Below, one piece after another: positions 44,715 to 55,470 of a stretch of 64,000 nt of DNA. This stretch comes from Trichaptum fuscoviolaceum. Its lineage: Eukaryota > Basidiomycota > Agaricomycetes > Hymenochaetales > Trichaptaceae. Position 1 is the first letter of the stretch, and every line of letters starts with the position of its first letter. A program made the position numbers and the translations under genes. The notes below the pieces were generated by a model. That model was not told the origin of the DNA. It made no database searches and saw only the letters and a program-made list of their open reading frames with translations. Location: NCBI GenBank assembly GCA_910574455.1, contig CAJSYZ010000008.1:3598707-3662706 (forward strand). Direction: 5' to 3'.

Positions 44715-45992
44715 AAAACCCTGACTCTTGAGAGCAGCTGCGACCGCTTTGGCGATCTCGTCAACGGTCGGAGTGCGAGCGGCGTTCACGGTCGGAGTCT
44801 CGTCGCGGACTTCCTCGAGGGTCGCAGTCGGTGTCTTGGAAGCGGCGGTGGGCGCAGAGGCGGCGGGCGGAGCGGTGGACGACGAGGCGGCGGTCTGTGA
44901 AGCCACCTTCGATCGGACATTGGATCTCTTGCTCCGCTGCGGGCAGTCTCGAGCCAGATGTCCATGCTCACCGCACTGGAAGCAAAGTCCGCGGCGCATC
45001 ATCTCCTCAGTGCTCAAGCGATCAATGTCCATCGCGTCGGGGTCCCGCGTCGGTCCGCGCGAAGCGGAGTGGTGTGTCTGCGAGCGGGAGCCCCAGTTCG
45101 GACTCCAGTTGTACTGCTTGAAGCCAGTCCGACGTGCACGCAAGTCCTCATCGTATTCGCAAAGAAGTCGGACCCAATGGTCGAAGCTCTTCGTCTCCGG
45201 GATCTCCTTGCTCGCCAGATCATAGCGGAACTGGTTGCTGAGTCCGGTCTCGAACACCAGCATCTTCCCCTCCATCCCCCAGTCCACCTCCGCCTCTACC
45301 ATCAACGCACGAAACTTCGCCGCATACTCCGACACCGTGTCCTTGCCCTGGCGCAGTTTCATAAGCTCCTGTCCGGCGTGGCGCTTGATGTTCGGACGTC
45401 CGAACGCGGACTGGAGGGACTCCAGGAAGAGGTTCAAGTCGGTCATGAGAGCGGGGACTTCGGTGCCCTTGAGGGCGGCAGTTGTGTGCGGACGAGCCCA
45501 CTGTTCAGCGGGCCCGCGGAGTAGCGAAGCGGCCCATAAACAGGCCATCGTCGGACCACCTACAAACTCCTGGGGGCGCATCTGGACATAAAGTCGGACC
45601 TTCTGCGACCACTCCTCGAAGCTGATACTCTCCGCCTCCTTATCTTTCGGCGTACGCCCATAAAACGCGGGCGGGGCACCGACCTTCGGACCCTTGGGAG
45701 TGCGGGTCGCGCCTTCCTGCGCATTTCGGACAAACAGGTTCATGAAGTCGTGGAGGCGCTGGTTTTCGGCGGTCACCTCCTGCAGGTGTGACTGGAGAGG
45801 TCGGGTGGCATCATTGATAGCCTGGAGGACATGTGGGGGGAGGTCTCCGCCCTGCTGGGGCGGTGGTGCGGTCTGGGCGGGAGCAGCGTCCGGAGTCGGA
45901 GTCGGAGCAGCGCCTGGCGCGGGCGCTGCTTGTGCGGGGTTGATCGGGTCGGTCATATCTTCGTCGGAGTCTTCTTGTCCGAATCTTCCCAT
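44712..45992 (-). CDS. Nested chromovirus gag, 426 aa
   Basis: The start is ATG at 45992. A proline/alanine-rich N-terminus is followed by a coiled stretch, the capsid core (SFEEWSQKVRLYVQMRPQEF, KLRQGKDTVSEYAAKFRAL) and a CCHC zinc knuckle CFQCGEHGHLARDCP. It ends at TGA 44712-44714, directly after a GGGTTTT slippery heptamer. No stops or shifts are visible. Confidence 0.92.
   Translation of the reverse strand: MGRFGQEDSDEDMTDPINPAQAAPAPGAAPTPTPDAAPAQTAPPPQQGGDLPPHVLQAINDATRPLQSHLQEVTAENQRLHDFMNLFVRNAQEGATRTPKGPKVGAPPAFYGRTPKDKEAESISFEEWSQKVRLYVQMRPQEFVGGPTMACLWAASLLRGPAEQWARPHTTAALKGTEVPALMTDLNLFLESLQSAFGRPNIKRHAGQELMKLRQGKDTVSEYAAKFRALMVEAEVDWGMEGKMLVFETGLSNQFRYDLASKEIPETKSFDHWVRLLCEYDEDLRARRTGFKQYNWSPNWGSRSQTHHSASRGPTRDPDAMDIDRLSTEEMMRRGLCFQCGEHGHLARDCPQRSKRSNVRSKVASQTAASSSTAPPAASAPTAASKTPTATLEEVRDETPTVNAARTPTVDEIAKAVAAALKSQGF
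44715..44721 (-). other. Putative -1 ribosomal frameshift site, nested element
   Basis: The minus strand reads G GGT TTT followed immediately by the gag stop TGA (codons CAG GGT TTT TGA). The pattern X XXY YYZ is a canonical slippery heptamer. A -1 slip leads into the protease frame. Confidence 0.65.
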
Positions 45993-46056
45993 TCAGAGGG
46001 ATCAAAAATCGGTCGGTGCAATCGCAGGGCTTCGAAAGAACACACTTTTGGCCTAA

Positions 46057-46632
46057 TGTTACGACCTAGAGTGGTTCCTTCGCTTTCGAGACCCTGAATC
46101 GGACACGGACGACGATCGGACGCTATGAGCGGTGGTTCTCACTCTGAGAAGCACTTTACAAGTCAATTAAGCTATTCTACACATCAGAGCTAAAGATAAA
46201 CACATCACCTGAGAAGCACTTTACAAGAGGCCAAAAGTGGAGTGCTTCGCAGGGGGATCCGCGGTTTTGATGAACAAAGGCAAAAACTATACAGTACCAA
46301 GCCACTGGACCCTGATCCGACTAGGTCCGACCTATACCGCTGACGTAAGTCGGAGTTCGGGGTCCCGCTCTAGTCGGGGTCCCGCATCGGTAGAGCGGAG
46401 GTTCGAGTCGGAGTGGCGGAAGAAAGAAAGAAAGGAGAATTGTTTGCAGGGCACTTGTCCTAGTGGCCTGCAAACATACAGGCAAGTAATCTATGCAAAA
46501 AGGAAGAGAATCGGAGTCAAAGAAAGTCCGGTTTCGGACCGGACATGTCGGGGATCCGACTCGGAGTGTGATCGTAAAAGAAAAATAAAAGAAAATAAAA
46601 GAAATAAAATAACCTGAGGCGGATTCCTGACA
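46057..46632 (-). repeat. 5' LTR of nested element
   Basis: It is 576 bp and is the 5' LTR because the internal genes run leftward. It starts TGTCAGG on the minus strand at 46632. The internal sequence after it starts TTAGGCCAAAAG, which is not an obvious tRNA-Met primer site. Confidence 0.95.
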
Positions 46633-46637
46633 CCTTC

Positions 46638-47507
46638 GCAATGCAATATATGGCCAGTGGACGTTTTGAAACCGACACATTTGAAGAATTCCTTGCAGAA
46701 TTCCACCGCACTTTCATCACATCCGAACTCACAATCAAGGCTACTATGGAACTCGCCAAGCTCAAACAGCGAGGATCTATTGAAGACTACATTCTCAAAT
46801 TCAAAACACTCATCATGCAGGCTCGTATCACAGAATACCTCTCCCAACGCAATGCATTCTGGATGGGACTCAACGACAATCTTTGAATGAAACTACTTGC
46901 ATGTAGTCCACAACCGACCAACATGGAAGATTGGTTTTCGCTTGCCACTCGACTGGACACCAATTACAAGATAGCTCGTTCAATGGAATCCCAACCCCAC
47001 CAATCCTATTCCGGAGAGAACCGCTTCAAACGACGACCTATGCGACAATACAATCGTCAGATTCGAGCCATCTCAAACGACGCAAATGATACAAATGAAA
47101 CATTGCCTTCCAATGACAACGATGATATAGAAGAATTGGTCGACCTAGCCATCTACAGCTTCTTTATATCACGACTTTCGACTGAAGAATTCCAACGTCA
47201 TATGAAGGAAAACCTTTGCTTCAATTGTCATCAACCCGGACATCGCACTGCAAAGTGTCCCAAACCTCATCCCAAGCGTACCTCAAAATCTCGATGGCCC
47301 AACTCCCGAACACCAAGGTCCAAAAATATGCGCCAATTGACTTCAGCTGATGATCAAAATGAATACTCGGAACCTGAAAACGAAGACCAAAATCAAGGCG
47401 AACTCTCAGCCGAAGATCGTGCCGCACAGATTCAACAACTCCTTATTGGCCTTGATGATGACGCAGTCAACCAGGTCTTCGATCGAGTTGAAGAAGGAAA
47501 TTTTTGA
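46638..47507 (+). pseudogene. Outer chromovirus gag, 3' part
   Basis: The frame resumes exactly after the nested element's target duplication. It contains TFEEFLAEFHRTFITSELTI, an in-frame TGA at 46884-46886 (likely CGA to TGA), then MKLLACSPQPTNMEDW and the CCHC knuckle CFNCHQPGHRTAKCP. It ends at TGA 47505-47507 right after AAATTTT. Confidence 0.78.
47498..47504 (+). other. Putative -1 ribosomal frameshift site, outer element
   Basis: A AAT TTT precedes the gag stop TGA (codons GGA AAT TTT TGA). A -1 slip enters the protease frame (LNNEELPQPS). AAAUUUU is a textbook slippery heptamer. Confidence 0.65.
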
Positions 47508-48187
47508 ACAACGAAGAGCTCCCGCAGCCCTCTCTCTCGTTGAACATCAGGCTGCTCATCAATTCAATTAACGACAATCACGCCTTACGAATCCCAATCA
47601 TGTTCCTATATAACCAGAAAACCCACAAAGCCACTGCCTTACTCGATACTGGAGCAGAAGGTCTATTCATTGACAAAACACTTGTAGAAAATCTCCAGAT
47701 CAAAACTATCAAATTACGACAATCACTTCGACCACGCAATGTTGACGGAACATTCAACAATGCCGGACACATTACATCTTATGCCCCCCTTCGTGTCAAA
47801 CTCGGAAATGCCCACTATGCTATGCGATTCTATGTTACCACCCTTGGAAAAGAGAACTTCATTTTCGGACTACCATGGTTCAAGAAATACCAACCCAAAA
47901 TCGACTGGGAAACTGGATCAATACAGCTCAATCGCGTTAATATCTCAACACAACTTGCGCAACAAGCTCGAAAAGGACTCCAACCCGCTAAACCACTTAC
48001 TGCCTTGGTACCCCATCAATACCACCAATTCCTATCCCTTTTTGACGAAGAAAAAGCACATCGCTTTCCTCCAAGTCGCCCATATGACCATGCAATAGAT
48101 CTCAAACCCGACTTTATTCCTAAACGACATTCTCCTTATCCACTCTCACTTCCGCAATAGGCTGCTCTCGATGCCTTCATCGATGAG
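47504..48187 (+). pseudogene. Outer chromovirus protease region
   Basis: It contains the aspartic protease motif TALLDTGAEGLFID, then NFIFGLPWFKKYQPKIDW and the PYDHAIDLKPDF linker to RT. An in-frame TAG at 48158-48160 (LSLPQ then stop) is shared with the copy at 35627, so it predates the duplication. The frame continues to ATGAG at 48183-48187, where the LTR-like insertion begins. Confidence 0.8.
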
Positions 48188-50586
48188 TGTCGGGATCCCC
48201 CAGGACCCCAACATGTCTAAGGCAATCCCGAACAGAACCCGGTATACTGAAACCCGAATCGCGACCTTGGCTAGATCCCCGAAAGAATCCCCCGCTCTCT
48301 GATCCCAGAAGAACCTCTGCTTCGCCATGCATTCTCCTGCTAAGAGTTCCGCCCCGCTACGACCTCCTCGCCCCTGCTTGTCCTCACCCACGTCTCCTCG
48401 TCAGTTCCCCGCCTCGTCCCCGCGTCTCGATCCATCCCTAGCCCGCCTCGTCGTTCCCCCGACTCTAGGATGATCCCCCGCTTGCTCCCCGCTCCCGTCA
48501 TGCTCTGTTCCCCGCCCCAGCGAACCCCGTACCTCGCCATAGTCCCAAAGTCACTCACCATAGCCACAGCCATAGCCATAGCCTGCCACAGCCATAGCCA
48601 TAGCCATAGCTATCCCAGACCTTGTAGGTTCTCGACTATGCCCGGATACCAGATCCCGGCCTCGCGTCCACAGTCATGAAGTGCAGTTAGGAGATTGATC
48701 CACTGCGTCCAAGCCGACCTCTGTCTGGCCTTGAGTAAGCCAACATGACAGCGGTCAAGGATTGCTATCCCGCAATCCTGCCCGGTCACGAACCCTGCCC
48801 CGCGCTCGTCCTGCCACGGTGCCCTAGCTAACCCCTTCGACATCCTGTGCCTCTCGACCTGCCCTTGTTCGTCCACAGCCTGCCCCGCCAGGAATCCCGC
48901 CTCGCCGCGAACGCGGTCAAGCGTCCTCTCTGACAATCCCGCAACCCACGCTCGTTCACGGTTGGAGTCCCATCAAGACTCCCCCCACTCGTCCCCTCGT
49001 CCCGGTTGGAATCCCGCTCCTTTGCCCCGCACGATCCCAGTCGAAATCCCGCTCGTTTCCCGCCTCGCGTCCTGTCTCGAATCCCCGCGCAAATCCCCCG
49101 CAGGATTCCCGCCTTCGATCCCGCCGCGATTCCCATCGCAACCCCAGCTAAGTTCCCGCTCTGATTCCTGAAAGATTCCAGCTACGATTCCCGGTCGAAA
49201 CCCGAACTCGATTCCCAGTCGAAACCCGAACTCGAAACCCGGTCGAAACCCGAACCAGATTCCCTGCATGATCTAGTCGCGAATCTCGCTGGTTTCCCGC
49301 CGTCCACGGGAAACCCCTTAGCTTCCCCGCTCCTCGATGCTAACCTCGTCTTGAGATAGCCCCAGGTGATTGGCCTGGCCACGCACGTGCCAGCCAACTA
49401 GTCTCGTTAGTAGTGTCCTGCCCCGGCCCGTAGACCACATTCCCGCCACCCCGTGTGCGGGATTGATCTCATTGTCCGCAAGGACTCAAACCCCGTCCTT
49501 AGTCGCCCTGCCCCGCGCGCGCCTCGCGATTAGGCTTCGTTACGACATCGAAGCACCGGCTTCTTCGAAGTTGGTCCCTGACGATCTCCCGCGACCCTGA
49601 TCCACGCCAGAAGTTGCCTGCAACTTATCCCGAGACAATGTATGCATTACATCCGCCCCCCACGCTCGTTACCCCGCTGCCTGTGCGCCAGCTTGATACC
49701 TCGCGCACAATTACATTCTTTTAGTTCTCTTTGTTTCACTTGACCATGCCTCACGCTCGTTCCCTTAGATCTTGCCCAGATGTTCCCCGCACCGAATCCC
49801 GAATCCCGGATTCACGTCACTGTATGCGCGGCCTTCGCCCGCAAGATTGTGTAACTAGTTAGTTGCACGTTTGTGCATGCCCGTTCCCTGTAGATTCCGC
49901 CCAGTAGATAAATACCTGTCACCACCGTAAGGAGCACTCACTTTTGTCCTCTTGTCGAGTGCTTCCTTAGGTGTGTTTCTGTCTTGTCTCTAGTGTAGTT
50001 TTACAATGCTGACTTGTCGAGTGCTTCCTTAGGGAACCTCCTCCTGATAACAGAAGTGTTGCCTTGAGATCCCGGTTATCCTGAGCTCTCTGCTCCTGTC
50101 CTGAGCACGCCTGCTCTCTGGCTCTCTTGTCTCTGTCTTGTCCCGGATCCCGCTCTGCGAATCCCGCCCTGAGTCCTGCCCAGAATCCCGCTCTGAGATT
50201 CCCGCCAGAATCCCGCTTTGTGATTCCCGCACGAATCCAGATTCCCGCGCGAATCCAGATTCCCGCGCAAATCCAGATTCCCGCACGAATCCAGATTCCC
50301 GTGCAAATCCAGATTCCCGCACGAATCCAGATTCCCGCCAGAATCCTGCTCTGCGATTCCCCGCCTTGACTCTGTTTCCCCGCGCCTCGACTCTGACTCT
50401 GCCCCGTCCTCGCCTCCAGCCCCCTTGCGTCTCGCCCTCGTAGCCCCGCTTCCCGCGCGACTCCGTTGGCGTTGTAGCGTCCTTAACGGTGCCCCTTCGC
50501 CTTCTCCGCTGCCGCGCGCTCTCCCAGGCCTTGCCCCGGAAGCCACTAACGCGCCCCGGCCCCCAGGTTCCCCCCAGGTCGTAACA
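48188..50586. mobile_element. Large LTR-like insertion, copy 2 (2399 bp), probable solo LTR
   Basis: It has TG..CA ends (TGTCGGGATCCC and AGGTCGTAACA) flanked by a perfect 5-bp target duplication ATGAG (48183-48187, 50587-50591) inside the pol frame. No internal gene is seen. The internal minisatellite GATTCCCGCACGAATCCA has more repeats (50222-50345) than copy 1, whereas the CGAAACCCGAACT array (49190-49260) has fewer. Size and ends fit a solo LTR; a non-autonomous element is the alternative. Confidence 0.7.
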
Positions 50587-53396
50587 ATGAGAACCTCAAG
50601 AATGGATATATCAGACCTTCGAAGTCACCTATGGCATCCCCTCTCTTTTTCGTTGACAAGAAAGACGGTACCTTACGACCCGTTCAAGATTACCGTTACC
50701 TCAACAATGGAACCATCAAGAATGCGTACCCATTACCACTTGTCCAGGATCTATTAGACAAGCTACATGGATCTCACTACTTCATCGCCCTAGACATCCG
50801 ATGGGGATACAACAACATTCGCATCAAGGATGGAGATCAATGGAAAGCCGCATTTACCACTCAACGAGGACTTTTCGAACCAACAGTTATGTTTTTCGGC
50901 CTATGCAACTCACCTGCCACCTTTCAACACTTTATGAATGATATTCTTGGCGAAGAAATCCTTCTAAATCATCTCTTGGTTTACATGGACGACATTCTCA
51001 TACATGCCCCAACCTTATCGGAACTCATCTCTCGAGCACGACGTGCCTTCACTATCCTTGAAAAGAACGACCTCTACTTCAAGCCCACTAAATGCTTCTT
51101 TCATACGCAGAAACTACCCTATCTTGGACTCATTATTACACCTAATCACATCCAAACCGACCCAACAAAAATTGAAGGAATCACTAAATGGCCCACTCCG
51201 ACTAATGTCAAAGATATCCGTTCATTCACTGGATTCACCAACTTCTACCGCCGTTTTATTCCACACTACGCCGAAATCACCAAACCCTTGGACAACCTCA
51301 AACGCAAAGATCAACCTTTCAAATGGACTGAAGTAGAACAAAAATCATTCGATGATCTCAAGGCCGCGTTCACTCAACATCCGTTACTTCTCATGCCCAA
51401 CCCGCACAATCCCTTCTTCCTTGAAACTGATGCTTCCAAAGTTGCAACCGGAGCAGTCCTTCGTCAACATGATGACAACGGTGTTCTCAAGCCAATCGGT
51501 TATATTTCGCAATCACTAAACTCTGCTGAACGGAACTACGAGATCTACGATCGCGAACTATTGGCAATTATCCGTGCCCTCATCACTTGGAAACACTATC
51601 TCCTTGGATCCCCTCACCCTGTTACACTTTGGTGTGATCATCGCAACCTTACCTACTGGCGAGAGGCCCGACGACTCTCACCCCGTCAAGCACGATGGCA
51701 TCTGTTGCTATCACAATTCGACCTTCATATCACACATGTCCCCGGCAAACAAATGATTCAATCTGATCTTCTATCCCGCCGGGCGGACCATGTTAAACAG
51801 GGGGAGAATCTCAACGAATCATCGATTATGCTTCCGAAGGACCTATTCATTTCCACTCTTCAGGAACAGAAGGATCAAGAAAATTCTGAAGACGAAGAAG
51901 AAGAAGAAGACTACAAATCCGATGACGACCTCCCAGACACAGATAGCCTCACAAAATCCATCAAAGAATCAATGAAGAAAGATGAATTCCTCACAAACAC
52001 CATTGCCCAGCTAAAGAAGAAACTACCGCCTGCCCGAACCGCCCTCAAAGATTGGTTTTTCAATGATGACGGCATCCTTTACTTCAAAAATCGCATCTAT
52101 ATCCCGGACAACCTCGAATTAAAGCGCACTATTCTCCGACTTCACCATGATATACCAGTTCGAGCGCACCCTGGCATATTCAACACCCTGGAACAGGTCC
52201 GAAGTACGTATTACTGGCCCAGGATGCAGAAGTTTGTGTCCGATTATGTCCATGGATGCGCACTATGTCAACAAATGAAAGTCAATCACCATCCAACCGC
52301 TCCACCACTAATGCCTATTGCCGCCGACAAACACTCGTTTCCATTCTCCCACGTCAATATGGACTTCATCACCGACTTACCAATGTCACATGGCTATGAC
52401 ACACTTCTATTAGTCATTGATCACGATTGCTCCAAGGCCATTGTCCTCATTCCATGCGAAAAGACAGTAGACGCAATCGAAACGGCACAACTATACTTCG
52501 ACAATGTATATCGACGATTTGGACTTCCGATACACATTATATCCGACAGAGGACCCCAATTTGCTTCTAAAGCATTCCAAGAACTCTGCAAGATCATAGG
52601 AATCAAGTCATCTATGTCCACCGCTTACCACCCTCAAACCGATGGACAAGCCGAACGGACCAATCAAGAAATCGAAGTATACCTCCGGATCTATTGTACT
52701 GCGGAACCTGAGAACTGGTCTAGACACATTCCCAACATTGAATTCGCCCATAACAACCGTGCCCACGCTGTCACCAAGAGAACCCCTTTCTCGCTTCTCA
52801 TGGGATACGACCCCATTCCACTACCCCTGAAATATCCGAAATCAAATGTCCCATCCGTATCACAACGACTTGCCAACCTCACAGTACATCGATCAGAAGC
52901 CTTAGCAGCTCATTCAGTCGCTGCTATGGTAATGAAAGAACGCACCTTCCGAAACTTCAAACCATTTAACAAAGGAGACAAAGTTTGGCTAGACTCAAAG
53001 AACCTTCGAATTCCCGGTCTATCGCAAAAATTCAAGGAAAAACGCGATGGTCCCTTCAAGATCAAGAAAGTCTTATCTCCACTCGTCTATGAATTGGATC
53101 TCTCACGGACTAAATGGAAGATACACCCAGTATTCCACGCCGCGCTTCTCGTGAGATACACTGAGACGGAAGCATATGGACCACCCCACAGTAACCCTCC
53201 ACCTGATCTAATCGAAGGACAAGAACAATTTGAAGTAGAAGCCATCCGAGCCCACCATGGGAATGGCACCAGGCGACAATATCTTATAAAATGGAAAGGT
53301 TACCCCACTTCTGGAAACTCATGGGAACCCGAGTCACATCTTCGGAATGCACAGACCATCCTCAAAGCCTATAAAAAACTCCATCATCTCACTTGA
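50587..53396 (+). CDS. Outer chromovirus pol: RT, RNase H, integrase, chromodomain
   Basis: The frame is open from the insertion edge to 53396 (first Met 50631, 921 codons). RT has IALDIRWGYNNIRI and YMDD (residues 118-121 from that Met). RNase H begins FFLETDASKVATGAVL with DRELLAIIRAL and DHRNLTYW. The integrase zinc finger is HHDIPVRAHPG..C..C (GCALCQQM); the core keeps MDFITDLP, SDRGPQFAS and Glu in AERTNQEIEVY. The chromodomain is YLIKWKGYPTSGNSWEPES. All catalytic residues are present but the segment is cut off from gag-protease by the LTR-like insertion. Confidence 0.9.
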
Positions 53397-53876
53397 ATGC
53401 CCCCATCCAAAAAACTCGCTCACTTCTCATATCCCCACTCATCTAACATCATAAACGACAATACGCCCTCCAAACAGCCACCCACACCTGAACCCCATAC
53501 TGTTGCATTACCGACTACCTCGATTCCAACTCGCCCCCATTACCTGGACGCTGTCCGACCTGTATATTCCGGAGCTTGGTCCAAAGACCACTACGACCCA
53601 GACTGGGAGTACAAGTACTTCAAACCCCCCACCGGACTCGGACTTCACATTCCAACCATCTCGGTATTTCTCATCCACACCTTCTTTAACAACCCTGATT
53701 ACGCCCACCGACTCATTGACTATTTCAACAAATCTGCTCGTGTTCAACCCCCACTCACAATCACTCGACCCATTGTCCGACATCGTCATCACTTCAGCCA
53801 CTTTGAACCTCGCCGCTCTGACCCTTATTGCACCTGCAGTTGTTGTCACTACGACTGTCCAACTCATTCCCTCTAA
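53397..53876 (+). CDS. Accessory 3' ORF 1 of outer chromovirus, 159 aa
   Basis: Its ATG follows the pol TGA without spacer (TGAATG). The protein is Pro/His/Tyr-rich with KDHYDPDWEYKYFKPPTGLG and a Cys-rich end YCTCSCCHYDCPTH. It resembles no known envelope (no signal peptide or membrane helix). The tight junction suggests translation by reinitiation or coupling. Confidence 0.5.
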   Translation: MPPSKKLAHFSYPHSSNIINDNTPSKQPPTPEPHTVALPTTSIPTRPHYLDAVRPVYSGAWSKDHYDPDWEYKYFKPPTGLGLHIPTISVFLIHTFFNNPDYAHRLIDYFNKSARVQPPLTITRPIVRHRHHFSHFEPRRSDPYCTCSCCHYDCPTHSL

Positions 53877-53879
53877 GTC

Positions 53880-54758
53880 ATGCCACCCGCCCGTTCCCAA
53901 CGCAACCCATCTCGTCACAACCCCTTATTTTGTTCATACACATCATCTCTCCAACCACCAGCCTTACGCCTCGATACCCACAACCCCTTGCAATCTCGCC
54001 GGATCCTGGAATTATTCTCAACTCGCACCTTCCACCAACGCCTAAGTCAATCAACATATGATGACACTCCTCTTCTTGCCAACTGGACCCAATGTTATGA
54101 CATTGTTACCCGAAACCAAGAGATTCTTGAACCCTCCATTGCCATTATCGAAGGAGCTCTCCATCTCCTGCGACGGACTCAAGAGTCATTCCAAGACATG
54201 CAACGATTTGCCCTCACGGAACTCCTTGAAACAGCGCCTCAAGAGTTATTTGCCCCATTGGTCATCGACCTCACCACTGATGACGACATCATCGACCTCA
54301 CTAAAGACCTTGCTGACCAAGTACCTCACCCACCCCTTCACTCCGTCGGCACTCAAGTCCCAGAACGCAAAGAACTCATCAATCGCCTGTCCGAACCCAT
54401 TTGTCTGCAATCGCCAATACAGTTACAAGAAGACCAAGAGTATCGTGTCAACACAGCCCCACCCTCACCCACATACAGCCCGCAAGTCGACAATAATCCT
54501 TTTACGTCTATGTCCTTGGACCCCAAGGAATGCACACAACACTCTGCTGACGACCACCACTACAACCTGGCCGCGTCCACCTGCAAATTTTATACATGTT
54601 CATACTGTGACATACGTGCACCTGGACACACCATCATTGGCTGCCCCAAGTATACGTGCCCCTCATGTGGACAACACAATGGTCATGACGATGAATGCGC
54701 ATCCAATCGAATTGCTCAACAACGCGTAACAAAGAGAAACCCACCTGCAAGCAACTAA
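53880..54758 (+). CDS. Accessory 3' ORF 2 of outer chromovirus, 292 aa, Cys-rich C-terminus
   Basis: The ATG lies 3 nt after the stop of ORF 1. A helical middle (IEGALHLLRRTQESFQDMQR) is followed by VIDLTTDDDIIDLT, two tandem hydrophobic-acidic stretches like SUMO-interacting motifs, and a C-terminal zinc-binding candidate with C-x2-C pairs (CSYCDIR, CPKYTCPSCGQH, DDEC). It sits between the integrase/chromodomain and the presumed 3' LTR. Function unknown; not a recognisable env. Confidence 0.55.
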   Translation: MPPARSQRNPSRHNPLFCSYTSSLQPPALRLDTHNPLQSRRILELFSTRTFHQRLSQSTYDDTPLLANWTQCYDIVTRNQEILEPSIAIIEGALHLLRRTQESFQDMQRFALTELLETAPQELFAPLVIDLTTDDDIIDLTKDLADQVPHPPLHSVGTQVPERKELINRLSEPICLQSPIQLQEDQEYRVNTAPPSPTYSPQVDNNPFTSMSLDPKECTQHSADDHHYNLAASTCKFYTCSYCDIRAPGHTIIGCPKYTCPSCGQHNGHDDECASNRIAQQRVTKRNPPASN

Positions 54759-54764
54759 AGTACC

Positions 54765-55373
54765 TGTTGCTAACCCGGATACCCTATTGGCGTTAACTTC
54801 GCTTATATGGCATGTTTTTCCTTATTGTCTATTGGACTTAATTTGTCCCTATAACGGCCATTTTTCTTTACTGATTTCCACTACGTTTCAATTTAAGAAC
54901 GGGGTAATGTTACGTTTTCTTACTATGTCAGCGGCCCCATTACTCCGAACCCTTTGCCCTATTTGTTTCTATTCTTGTTCTGCTCAGTCATCCTCCGATG
55001 TAACCCTCAACCCTCAGCCAATCCCGATGTTACACATGTACCCTTTGCCCTAACCCTTTGCCCACCGCTCTCACACTATTATTAGTAGCCTATCATCTAC
55101 TTTCTTATTGTTCTCTTCTTACTCATCTTCCGATGTACCCTTGCTCCACAGCTACAGTATATAAACCCCTGTACTTAGCATGATCGAACTCTAAGTTCGA
55201 TCTCCTTTGTCAAACCCCCCATCTCTAGTTTCTGCTATACATCTGTTTCTCTCTACTCTACATCGTAGGCCTTTGTCCATACAACACTTAGTGTCAAGCC
55301 CTAGCTCCGCTATCACTGAGCAACTTAATGTTGCGTTCCCCAACTATACGAGACCGTAAGTTGAGACGTAACA
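54765..55373 (+). repeat. Presumed 3' LTR of outer chromovirus
   Basis: It begins TGTTGCTAACCCGGATACCC and ends GAGACGTAACA, about 609 bp, with a TATA box CAGTATATAAACCC near 55150. Only one copy is in the window and the polypurine tract is weak, so the borders are inferred from TG..CA and position. Confidence 0.35.
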
Positions 55374-55400
55374 TGTGCAGCAGTCCGTGCTACAGCACCA

Positions 55401-55470
55401 GTACCAACTAATAATCTTATGGATATGCGATAATTATCGCAACCTGTTTCTAAAGTTATCGCGATAACTT
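55401..55470 (+). repeat. Palindrome-rich repeat end, third copy
   Basis: It starts GTACCAACTAATAATCTTAT and contains the self-complementary GCGATAATTATCGC and GTTATCGCGATAAC. It matches the ends at 59157 (inverted) and 62722; beyond 55470 the sequence differs. A hairpin GCCTGGACTACGGTCCAGGC follows at about 55618-55637. Confidence 0.6.

Larger units (their letters stand above)
40293..46632 (-). mobile_element. Complete nested Ty3/gypsy chromovirus, 6340 bp
   Basis: Two 576-bp LTRs (40293-40868 and 46057-46632) flank internal sequence on the minus strand. The target duplication is CCTTC (40288-40292 and 46633-46637). I see one difference between the LTRs (C at about 40701, T at the matching site near 46465). 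The gene order gag, protease, RT, RNase H, integrase, chromodomain is classical. The polypurine tract GGAGGGGGATAA abuts the 3' LTR (minus strand, 40880-40869). It is inserted within the outer element's gag. Confidence 0.95.

Noticed and set aside
46639..46890. Second frame (77 codons) parallel to gag
   Set aside because: The gag frame carries the capsid motif; this one is a shadow.
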